From Populus alba (Eukaryota; Streptophyta; Magnoliopsida; Malpighiales; Salicaceae), in the NCBI RefSeq assembly GCF_005239225.2, contig NC_133297.1:10652147-10716146 (forward strand): a stretch of DNA of 64,000 bases, given 5' to 3'. The notes beneath the pieces are model-generated. The model saw only the letters and a program-made list of their open reading frames with translations, did not search any database and had not been told where the DNA came from. Position numbers and translations under genes: made by a program. Each line of letters starts with the position of its first letter. Position 1 is the stretch's first letter. Below, piece by piece: positions 51,371-61,233 of this stretch.

Positions 51371-52480
51371 AAGGACCCAAACTAAATCGAGTGGGGGGAA
51401 AAATTAAGTTTTTATTAAAAATAGGTTGAAATTTATTTCTAAATATCCCCGAAGAAGAAGAAGAGACCGCTCCTCCACCACCACATTTCGACATTAAAAA
51501 TAATATTCACGATCATTATTTTCAAAAATAAAAATTAGAATTTGTGTACTCTAAGTTGATCAGGTTGGTGGTGCTCTGTTCTGTTTTTGAATTGGTCTCT
51601 TTTTAAGTCTTCTTAGCCTCTATTTTATACTACTACTGCCCTTTTATTTTTCAACTATGAAACCTCTTTTTAACCCACTTCTTCTAATCATCTCCAACTT
51701 AAATACTACATGTTAGAGAATAATATAAATCATATCTTGAAACTCTCATCTAATAATTTAAGCTATTGGATTAAGATGGATTCTTTAACATAGTATCAGA
51801 ACCTTATGACCAAGCGATTACGAGTTCAAATCTCACTATTTCTCATTTATTTGATAAAAATCAAGTACAAGGTAATGTGAACTTGTGCAAATTTCAAGCC
51901 CAAAGGACTTTTACTTGAGGAGATGTGTTAGAGAATAATATAAATCATATCTTGGAATCTCACCTAACAATTTAAGTTATTGGGTTAAGATGGTTCTTTG
52001 ACACTATATACATATTGTGATTTTTTCTTTCTTTGGTTGGCTTAGTTGTTTTTTGCAGGTTGAAAGAGATACAATACTAATTTGGTTCAGCTAGTGAGGA
52101 GAGAGTGTATATACACATATTCAGAGGAGAGGAGCAAGATCGAGCCAACCCAAAGCTTATAGAGATTTTTAGTGGATTGAGTTTGTGTTTGATATCCGAG
52201 TTGTCCTGTTAAGCTAACTTTTTCGACCATTTTTATGATAGAGCTCTGTTAATTTCACCTAGTTCTGTTAGATTTTTATGATCCTCATAGATTTATTTCT
52301 TTCATTTCTTTTTTACCACAAATCTGTCCATGATATGTTTGATAAAAGTTCTCTTTAATACCATTTTAGATGTCGTTTGTTTCTCCAATCTCTCTTTTAA
52401 GCTTTACTTTCAATGTTTTTTAGAAATTAAATTGAATATAATAATAAACATGTAAATATTTAAATTATTTATTTATTTAT
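51371..52480. repeat. Direct duplication copy A (carries TRIM)
   Basis: It aligns with copy B (55326-56135) from aaggacccaaac to gtaaatatttaaatt, including gtgctctgttctgt and gagaggagagagtg-type landmarks. Copy A is longer by the inserted TRIM. Confidence 0.85.
51711..52003 (+). mobile_element. TRIM (terminal-repeat retrotransposon in miniature), 293 bp
   Basis: Two direct terminal repeats, 51711-51790 (80 bp) and 51926-52003 (78 bp), both begin TGTTAGAGAATAATATAAAT and end in CA. Directly after the left repeat is a primer-binding site, tagtatcagaac (51791-51802), close to the initiator-Met-tRNA complement tggtatcagagc. A purine tract (gaggagatg, 51917-51925) precedes the right repeat. Flanks ctaca (51706-51710) and ctata (52004-52008) are a 5-bp target-site duplication with one change. 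The empty site survives in copy B. There is no coding capacity. Confidence 0.88.
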
Positions 52481-53447
52481 CGGTTGGAGCTCTGGGATCA
52501 ATAAAGTTTTAAGTCTTGGGTTAATCCGTCAAATCGATCCAAGTTTTAGAACTAGATTTATTATAAATTATTAATTTCACCACTCAATATAAATTAAAAT
52601 AAAAAATATATATTTATTTTTTTAATATATAAATTTGACAATAATATATATTAAAATTAAAATAATTTTTTTTGATATTTTATTTTATCTTGTGTAACAT
52701 TAACTAAACAAAATATAAAGTTGGTTATCATGTTTTATACATGCTATTAAACATGATTTTATCTTTATTTTTTGTTATATCTTATCTATTTTTTATGTTT
52801 TGAGGTAGTAACTAAACGCAAACTTAAAACTTAAAGCATGAAGGAAAACTGCTATACATGATATGTCTTTAGTAAAATTCCCTAAAAATATAAAAGTAAT
52901 TCTGTTATTTAATAAAAAAATTTATTAAAAATGATAATTAACCAAAATATTCGCTTCATATTGGGACGTTAGAGATAATAATATACTAGCAATAATTAAC
53001 TGTCACTCTTATAAAGAAAATTTTATCTATTCTTGAATATAAAAAAAGAAAGAAAATGTTATCTAATTGGTTCAAGATTTTTTTTTCACAATAAGGATAT
53101 ATCAAGCCCCCTAAATACTAATCTCAAAATTTGAACTCCTTAAATTATCTAGCCATCAGATAATTTTTTAAGGTTATGTTTGATTAAAGATAAAAAAAAA
53201 AGATATTATAAAAACACTTTTTAATATCTAAAATGTTCTTGATGTTTTTAGAAATTCCTTAATGTTAAAGGGGATGGTTTCATAAATATGAAGGGCATTT
53301 GGATATAAAAATGAGTTTTTGTTTTAATAATTACTTAAATATAGAAGATGGTTTTATCAAATTATTGAATTTTAAGGCGGATTGTATAATTTTGTAATAT
53401 TCAGGTGTATGCAATTTACTTGTGTATTAACTTCTTGTATAAATAGA
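52481..53447. other. AT-rich spacer
   Basis: No gene or clear repeat recognised. Confidence 0.4.
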
Positions 53448-53600
53448 TTTATTTAATTGGTCAAGTTATAAAGGTTTATTTTCTAGAAGTTATTAATATG
53501 AGTTTCATAAATTTCATGATCATTAAGGTTTATATATCGTTAATTTTAAAACCCGTGAGATTAGTAAAGGTATACACAAACTAGCTCGGATACTTATTAA
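53448..53600 (+). mobile_element. Old SINE copy, plus orientation
   Basis: ttattttctagaagttatta ... gagtttcataaatttcatga ... taaaacccgtgagattagta resembles the reverse complement of 26985-27266 and lines up with 35215-35372. Strongly diverged. Confidence 0.5.
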
Positions 53601-54561
53601 TTAAAAAAATAAAATAAAATTCATGTATAAATAAAATCCTTTATTTAGTCAGTCATTAACCTTTGAACAAACTAAAATCTTTCTTAATCATAATAGAACC
53701 ATTCTTCTTTTTTTTTTTAATTTAAAATTAAATTCTTAATCATACGATTCCAGTTGTCCATAAATTTTAAATTACATGACATGGCTTAAAATTGAAAATT
53801 CTACCATGACTTTTCATAATATATAATAAAATTATACATCTTGTTCGGAGTACTTTGAAATAAATGCAATTCAAAAGTTTTAATAAAATTCATGTTTAAA
53901 ATCCATGGAGTTCATCCTTTTTCCTTAACAAAAATTAAAGTAATTAAAGTTTACCATCAGACTTAAGTATTGTAATAGCTATGTAATGAAAATACATATT
54001 TTTTTAATGTGTTTTTTATATAAATAAAAAAAAGTTTAGCAATCAAACAAAAAGAAATTATTTAAAAAAAATGGAGAAAAATTCTAGCAAATGTGGGATT
54101 GTGACAACCTCACATAAAAGAAGATGAAAAGAAAAGCACGAAGACCGGTTAAAAAATTAAATGTTAAATGATAAAATTAAAAATTAATTAATTTTATAAA
54201 AAGTTTAAAACTGGTTATAAGACCAAGGCTAAACCTATATAGAAGGGGAAAAAACAACGAAGAAAAATCATCAACTAAAAAAATATCAACGGATTAAATT
54301 GGAAAAAAATATGCAACAAAAAAAATTCAAAACTAAATAAAACAACGATAAAAAATAAAAGATCAAAATCAACATAAAAAATTTCAAATTAAATAATTAG
54401 GAATGAAATTGAAATTAAAATTTAATTAGTGAAAGGATATAAAAAAATCATAACAATGAATACCAAATTTGATATAAAAATCAAATTTAATTAAATAATA
54501 GTGATAAAATTAAAAAAAATCAATTAATATAAAATAAAAAACAAACACATGATAATAAAAA
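53601..54561. other. A-rich spacer
   Basis: No gene recognised. 54140-54540 is monotonously A-rich. Confidence 0.35.
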
Positions 54562-54710
54562 AGAAACATAAAGTCTCACGAGGTTTTTGGCAAAAAATTA
54601 GATATCCAAAATAAATGATAGTACAAAACCCATGAAGAAGAAAAACATTCATTGAAGCTCATGGAACGAAGTGACACAAGAAACATAAAGTCTCACGAGG
54701 TTTTTAGCAA
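54562..54710. repeat. 32-bp direct repeat upstream of U5
   Basis: Copies 54562-54593 and 54679-54710 share agaaacataaagtctcacga then ggttttt; the period is 117 bp. The second copy ends 12 bp before the U5 promoter element. Confidence 0.85.
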
Positions 54711-54722
54711 CGTTACAGAGAA

Positions 54723-54733
54723 GTCCCACATCG
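54723..54733 (+). promoter_or_regulatory. Plant snRNA upstream sequence element (USE)
   Basis: GTCCCACATCG is an exact match to the plant USE consensus RTCCCACATCG. Confidence 0.93.
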
Positions 54734-54766
54734 CCTAAAGAGATACTCCAACACGTGAGGAGTTGC

Positions 54767-54774
54767 TATATAAA
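54767..54774 (+). promoter_or_regulatory. TATA box of the U5 gene
   Basis: TATATAAA starts 33 bp after the USE. About four helical turns is the RNA polymerase II spacing in plant snRNA genes (Pol III genes have about three). The transcript start lies 31 bp further on. Confidence 0.9.
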
Positions 54775-54804
54775 TGAGTACATTCTGTCTTTTAAAACCA
54801 ACGT

Positions 54805-54924
54805 AGCCGCGGTGAGCACAGAGCGAATTATTCTTTCGCCTTTTACTAAAGAATACCGTGTGCACGCCGCAAATAACGGCATACGCCAATTTTTTAAGGG
54901 GATCTCCTCTCTCGGAGCCCCACA
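54805..54924 (+). ncRNA. U5: U5 spliceosomal snRNA gene
   Basis: About 120 nt. U5 is the core of the U5 and tri-snRNP particles; its loop 1 aligns the two exons during splicing in the nucleus. Loop 1 here is CGCCTTTTACT (54837-54847), closed by the 7-bp stem ATTCTTT/AAAGAAT (54830-54836 with 54848-54854). Lower stem I pairs GCGGTG with CGCCGC and GCAC with GTGC across the usual internal loops. The Sm site AATTTTTT lies at 54888-54895. The 3' hairpin pairs GGGG..CTCC with GGAG.CCCC around TCTCTC (54898-54921). Promoter elements (USE, TATA) and the 3' box are all present, so the gene looks functional. Plant genomes carry several U5 variants; which one this is was not determined. Confidence 0.94.
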
Positions 54925-54929
54925 ATTCT

Positions 54930-54936
54930 AGTTTAA
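54930..54936 (+). terminator. Plant snRNA 3'-end box
   Basis: AGTTTAA preceded by CA and seven bases fits the plant U-snRNA 3' signal CA(N3-10)AGTNNAA and places the mature end at about 54922-54924. Confidence 0.85.
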
Positions 54937-55325
54937 AATGCTATGACAACTGTGCTTCTAGAACGGAATGTTCATTTTGTGACCTGTTTTAATCGCCGGC
55001 GTCGTTGAAACTAAACACTCGGGGAGTTGACGGCAGTTATCAAATGGGGGTCGCCACGAGCCCCACCTCATAGCCAGGGAATCCTGTGCTGCTCTGCACT
55101 CATGTCTCCTCGTAGCTTGAAAATGAGGTGAAGATTTTTTTTTTTTCACCTGAAAATACATAAAAAATTAATAAAATGATTCAAATAATTTATAATATGG
55201 GCATTCGTTTTCAATTATTGACTAAAAAACTTTATATTGAATTAAATGTTATAGCTTTTTTCATTGATTTTTTTTTTTAAAAAAAATCAAAACCACTATC
55301 CTCATCCCTTCTCCTTCCTGAAATC
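54937..55325. other. Flank of U5 with a GC-balanced island
   Basis: 54940-55135 is GC-balanced and holds an open frame on the minus strand (54958-55161) with no recognised product. It is followed by AT-rich sequence. Confidence 0.35.
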
Positions 55326-56135
55326 CAAGGACCCAAACCTAGTTTTTTACTGTAATTTTTTTTTTTTATATTCTTACTTGATTTTATCACTACCACATTC
55401 TAACATTAAAAATAATATTCACGATTATTATTTTCAAAAATAAAAACTAGAATTTGTGTACTCTAAGCTATTCAGGTTGATGGTGCTCTGTTCTGTCTTT
55501 GAATTGATTTCCTTAAAAGTCTTCTTAATCTCTGTTTAATACTACTACTGATCTTTTGTTGTTTTTTTTAACTCTGAAACCTCTTTTTAACCCACTTCTT
55601 CTTCATCATCTCCAACTCAAATACTATATACATAATATGATTTTTTTTTTCTTTGGCTGGCTTAGTTTTCTTTGCAGGTTGAGAGGGACACAATGCTAAT
55701 TTAGTTCAACTAATGAGGAGAGAGTGTATGTACGCATATTCAAAGGAGAGGAGCTAGATCGAGTCAACCCAAAGCTTATAGAGACTTTTGTCGGATTGGG
55801 TTCGTATTTGATATCCGAGTTGCCCTGTTAAACTAACCTTTTCATTCATTTTTACGATAGAGCTGTGTTAATTTCACATAGTTTTGTTAGATTTGTGTTG
55901 TTGTTATAGCTCTTGATCCTCGTAGATTTATTTCTTCAATTTCTTTCTGAATTTGATCATAAATCTGTCCACAATACGTTTGATAAAAGTTCTCTTTAAT
56001 ACCATTTTGGATGTCATTTGTTTCTTGAATCTCTCTTTTTAACTTTAGGGTAAAAATCAAAGGCTTTCAGGGTTTTTTAAAAATTAAATTGAATATAATG
56101 GTAAGCCTGTAAATATTTAAATTTTTTATTTTATT
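55326..56135. repeat. Direct duplication copy B (empty TRIM site)
   Basis: Same sequence as copy A without the insertion: at about 55621-55636 it reads aatactatatacataa, uninterrupted, where copy A has the TRIM. Confidence 0.85.
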
Positions 56136-56589
56136 TTTTTGTGTACAAGGTTAGTAATGTAAGTTGTTTTTTAATATGCAAACCCATAATATAAAATGTA
56201 TTTTTTTAAAAAAAGTACATCAAAAGTGATAATGCAGTCAAACCATGAGAGATTTTTCATAATTATCTCTTTTTATATATATATAAAAAAAAAAAATCAA
56301 ACCTAAAAACACCATATTTGACAAGAGAAACGTCAAAAATGCAAAGTATAATATTTTGTCCCGAATTAAGCAGAATTCATAAAAGGTAACAGGGGAAGAA
56401 TATCAAATCCTCCCATCACCATCATTTCATAACATATTAGTCATCAATCACAAATGGGTACGTCATTAAGTGAGAGAAAAATAATAAAAAAGAAGTTTTA
56501 CTTATTATTTTTTTCCTCTCGCAAAGCCATGACAAGATTGTTCGAGAAAATCAAAAGAAAGAAAAGTTGTTGAAAATCTATGGGAAATA
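56136..56589. other. AT-rich spacer
   Basis: No gene recognised. Confidence 0.4.
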
Positions 56590-56812
56590 ATGTATTAAGA
56601 TAGTGCTTGCAAGGATGATGATAATTATTTTTTAAAGTATTTTATTTAAAAAAATATAAAAAAATATTATTTTTATTTTTTTAAAAAATATTTTTGATAA
56701 TAGCATATCAAAACAATTTAAATATTTAAAAAACATGATATAAAGCAAAAATAAATTTAAATTTTTTTTTAAAAAAAAAAAACATGTTAAAACGTACTCC
56801 TAAACACTTTTA
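56590..56812. mobile_element. Diverged AT-rich TIR element
   Basis: It starts near tagtgcttgcaagg, has the core tttttgataatagcatatca and closes aacgtactcctaaacactt, the inverse of the family's left end. Confidence 0.5.
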
Positions 56813-57279
56813 AAGAGAGATTGGCGGGAGAAAAGGATGGTGGTCTTACAGAAATTGCAAGCTTTGGTGATATTAGTGGAGCTTTGAAGAAGAAAATCAA
56901 TGGCTGCAATTGTTTTGAGTCGAATTGTGATGGACATGAAAGGGTCATGAAATGGTCTATTTTTACCACCACGCGTTTTAATTGTACTTATAATTATAAT
57001 AATTGTTGTCAATGCAATTTTGAGTTGGCCCTTCGATGATGATTTTGAGATGGAAACACGTATACGTAGACTTTGTACGTTATTATAAAAAAAATTGAAG
57101 TAGATTAATCTATTGATATTTTCTAGTTATATGTCATGAGTTTATAATCAATGGAAAAATTTCTCCCCCCGGACTATTACTATATATAATTTATAATTGG
57201 TGAGGAATATATTTTCATTGATTGTTCAATCAAGATTTGTTTTTTAGTGGAAATTGTGGGTTTTATGAACAAACATGGT
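56813..57279. other. Spacer
   Basis: Open frames on both strands at 56787-57039 overlap each other and have no recognised product. Confidence 0.35.
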
Positions 57280-57455
57280 TTAAAATAGTGTTTAGTATTG
57301 TAATAATAATTGTTTTTAAAAGTATATTTCATTTTAAAATATATTTAGATAATAATTTTTAATTTATATTTTATATTAACATATTAAAATAATCCAAAAA
57401 TATTTTAAAATAAAAATATTGTTATTTTTGAAATACACGGCGGTGCTATAAAAAC
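57280..57455. mobile_element. Diverged AT-rich TIR element
   Basis: It opens aatagtgtttagtattgtaa and closes aaatacacggcggtgctata, with the family core between (tattaacatattaaaataat). Confidence 0.5.
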
Positions 57456-58520
57456 AAATAAACTTTAACTCTATATTGTTTCTCCAATCCACTTGCATAT
57501 ATTTTTTTTAATTTAAAGTAGTGTTTGACTTGTAGGTAATGTGAAGTGAATTAACTCAAAAATTAAAATTATTTCAAGTTCATGTCATTTAAGATTTTTA
57601 TACGAAGTCATTCTTCTAGATATAAATAAAAAATCTTATCAACGCATCTAATTTAATAAATAAATAAACTATTAATCAAAGAAATAAAAAAAATCATTAA
57701 CAATAATACAAAAATAAAATTAAGAAAACCAAGTGAAAAATAAAGATCAAAATATCTAACATTGCAATATGAGCAATTTACCTAATTTTATTTAACGAGT
57801 TCCTCTGTCAAAATAAATTTGCTATAGAAAAAAAACATAAAATTTATAATAGAAACAGACACACATATAAAATTTATTGAATAAAAATTAAAAAAAAAAT
57901 GATGTAAGACTATATGTATTAAAAATCTTATAAAACAATCAATATTAAAAAAACAAATGTAATCTATATAAAATTAAGAAAAAAAACAAAAATGAATTAT
58001 ACATGCCTCTTTAAAAATTAAACACGTTCAATATCATTTAAAAATATTCACAATCTAATTAAAACACAAACCCGAAATTTATTTGAAAAAATACACATAG
58101 ATAATGCATTATTTTTTTCAAAACAGAATCCACCATTGTGTGGGTTAGAGAAAAACTGGATTCTTTGTTTTTTTACACAAAAAACTCATTTTCAACTAAT
58201 TTTGGTTCAAAACACCTAGAAAATATCCTAAAGACATTATTAAAAGCGAATCCATAATCACCAAAAACTCAATAAATCACCCCCAAAATCGTAAGTAATA
58301 ATTACGAAAATTAAAGTATTGAATGTTTATTATAACTGAATTTTCAGTAACTGAATAATAAAATTCGCATATCTGAAAGAAATATGCTAATTCTTTTCGT
58401 AGTTTATCTACTAATTTTTCTCAATTAAAATTAAAACTTGCGATAACTTTTAAGAGGCACTAAACATGGCTTTTTGAGTACCAACTTTGTTTCTTGTTTT
58501 TTTTCTGGAACCAGAAGATG
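57456..58520. other. A-rich spacer
   Basis: No gene recognised. Confidence 0.4.
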
Positions 58521-58697
58521 AACCATGGTTCCCTGGTGGTGAATGGAACGCCAAACCACCAGACCTACAAGACCAGCAACCAACAGGTGGCAAATAGAAC
58601 GGGGACCAAAAATTTATGGTAGAAATGGTCCGGTGAAGCGCCAATGTTCCTGGGTCTGGTGGTATGGCGTTACATTCACCACCAGCGAACCATGGCT
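58521..58697. repeat. Near-perfect inverted repeat (46-bp arms, 85-bp loop)
   Basis: The left arm 58521-58566 (aaccatggttccctggtggt, then gaatggaacgccaaacc and accagacc) pairs with 58652-58697 (gtctggtggtatggcgtta, then cattcaccaccagcgaacc) at about 43-44 of 46 positions. RNA from either strand would fold into a long hairpin. Overlapping open frames on both strands are by-products of the repeat. Confidence 0.9.
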
Positions 58698-60240
58698 AAG
58701 TATGGGTACCAACTACCAACAGCGGTAAACAAAACGGGGACCAAAAAACTCACGGTAAAAAACGAAAAAAGTGCACGCCCCTCCCCGCTCTGCTACAGTG
58801 GACTCATCCTCGTAATCTCCATTCTTGTCCTCCAAAACCACATGGATGGGTGGGGCAGACATACTAGATACCCGACCCGTGCTTCTCGCGGGTTAAATAT
58901 TTTCTTAAGTTTTTTCAACATATTTTTATAATTAAAAAATTTCTTCATACATGTAATCAAATAAATTAAAATTATATATATATATTAATAAATAAATAAT
59001 ACTTAAAAATAATATGTAAGATTGCATATATTAAAAATATTATCCTAAAATATATATTTTTTATTTTTAAAAATAAAATTTATCTATATAAAATATAAAA
59101 AAATTATAAATAAATAAGAAAAACTCTTTTAAATTTTTAAATGCATGACAAAAAATTAATTGTCATTTAAAATATGCTCTCTAAACAAAATAAAAGATAG
59201 AAGGGTTAGTAATCTAAATATTAAAAAAAAAAATTAAAAAAATTAATTAAAAAAAATCAAAGGGCATGCATTGATGAGCTTGAACCATTTCGTCAGGACC
59301 CATAAGTGGCCCCGTCCTGGTAGGGCTGCAAGACTGGACCCTTATATTTTTTTTTGTTACAACCAAACATGATGACATGTTGAATGTCTCAATTTTTTAA
59401 AAAAATATCAAATGACTTGTTGTTTAATTTATCCAAGTTTTGGGCGTTGTGGTGCTGAAAAATCATGGCTTAAGTTGTATTTAAAAACTCATTTTTCAAC
59501 CAATGTTTTACTAAAAACACCTTAGGAAGAGTGATGAACCTTTTCATGGTATAAAAAACTAAAAAATCATCCAAAAAAAATCCAAATTAACTCAAAACCA
59601 AAAAACAAAACCGAGTTCAGATCTTTTTTTCAAGAATTTTAAAAGTAAAAAAAAACATATAATTTGAACTCTTCTTATTAAATAGAACTATTTAACACAA
59701 ATATCAACTGTTTTGGTGGTCTAAATTAGTGTTAACAATATTTTTTTTTTTCTATTGCTGGAATTTGATGACCTCTCTTTTTTTTTTTTCTCTAAATCAG
59801 AAACTAAAAAGTAACAAAAATAAAATTTTATATGAAAATTAAATTAAAAAAATAAGACATCAAAATCATATAACTTGTGTTATTTTTAAAGTTAAAGAAT
59901 TAAAATGTGCATTTCCCAAAACTTATAAAGCCATCCATATTTAATATATTTTTTTGTTTTAGTTTATATTTTCTATCTCACTATTAATTAAAAAATAAAA
60001 AATAATTAATATTAAGTTAGAATCATATCGCATAAAATAAAATTTCAAGTGACAAAATGAATTGTTAAAAAATAAACATTGTCATCCTCCGTTTTTTATA
60101 AAAAGATGAACTGTGCTGGCTGTACAGTATTGACCCGACGCGTTCTAGTTAGATTTTATTTTAAGTTAATAGTAGTAGCAAAGTAGTAGCGTAATCTCTC
60201 TTAAACCTGGGCTGAGAATCCCGAGAATCTCTTGATATGT
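58698..60240. other. Spacer
   Basis: 58698-58900 is GC-balanced and includes a direct repeat of a piece of the hairpin loop (aacggggaccaaaaa at 58599 and 58734). The rest is AT-rich, with no gene recognised. Confidence 0.4.
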
Positions 60241-61233
60241 CTCTTTCTTCTGCTTCAATTCACAGCACAACGCAGACCCACAAGGAATTGATCAAATGAC
60301 AGCATATCCATATCCAGGTAGCTAGGATTGAGCAATTTAAGATCAACGCAAGCATTGCATTTAGCTATTTTTGAAAACATTTTCCAAATTACTACTGAAG
60401 AAATTTCAGATTGAATTGATTTTAAGACTCGGAACAGTAAATAAAGCTTGGATGCTAGTACCCACGACCAGAAGGCACCACCACAGGCAGGCAAATAGAA
60501 TAGCGACAAAAAAAGAAAAGTTATCGTTGAAAACGAAACGTGTGAAAGATAGATAACTCCCATAGTCCCAATCCGTCTCCTCCATCTTCAAAACCACCCC
60601 ATGAGTTCTTCTCCTCTTCTACAACAAGCATCATCACCACCACTACCAAAATAGTAAAGGCTACTGCTACCAGCTAGCTGGGCATGTGAAGGTGGACGTG
60701 GCGTGGGTCAACGAAAATATAAATACATCAGCAAAATATCCTTCGGAAGGTGGCTCAGAATCCCTGGATTTAAGATCTCAAACACGATTTTGTTTTTGTT
60801 TATCAAGGTAAGTCCAGCTTCCATTCATGGTGTCATTTGTTTTTTCTCTGATATCCTCACTCTCTTCAACCCCAACCCGGTACAAAACCAAACCCCGCCC
60901 TTTTCATCGCTACGCAATTTTTTATTTTCGCTGTTAATTTTTGGAATTAATTTTCTCATGGAAAATGATTTTTTATTTTTTGGGCATGTAGACGAGGAAG
61001 AGGATGATGATATCAATTTGAAAAAGTCAGGCCGTCAAAGCGTGGAAATCATTGCAAAATATTTTTGAAAAATAAAAAATAGCCGTATCTGCATACGTGA
61101 GAGAATAGTAATTTATATTAAATTAATTAAACTTTAATAAAGTAAATAAAAGGAAAATGTAACTTCTCTACGGGGACTATTAAAAAAGAATCATAAATAC
61201 AAATTAATTAATCTTATTTATATAGTAGGAGAG
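60241..61233. other. Upstream region of ACS
   Basis: Probably promoter and 5' flank of the acetyl-CoA synthetase gene. Short open frames (60255-60597 minus, 60703-61068 plus) have no recognised product, and no clear TATA box was chosen. Confidence 0.4.

Noticed and set aside
51791..51840. tRNA-like B box (gagttcaaatctc) suggesting a tRNA gene or SINE
   Set aside because: It sits between the two terminal repeats of the TRIM next to its primer-binding site; no cloverleaf can be drawn.
54091..54101. USE-like atcccacattt on the minus strand, suggesting a second snRNA gene
   Set aside because: It matches the consensus imperfectly, and no TATA box or snRNA fold follows at the right distance on that strand.
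54713..54925. 70-aa open frame on the minus strand over U5
   Set aside because: It lies exactly opposite the structured U5 RNA; no protein family and no coding signal.
58450..58931. Overlapping open frames on both strands near the hairpin
   Set aside because: Produced by the inverted repeat, with no protein similarity recognised.
60703..61068. 121-aa open frame upstream of ACS as a possible first exon
   Set aside because: The 61234 start already gives a plausible transit peptide in frame with the conserved protein, and the upstream frame has no recognisable content.
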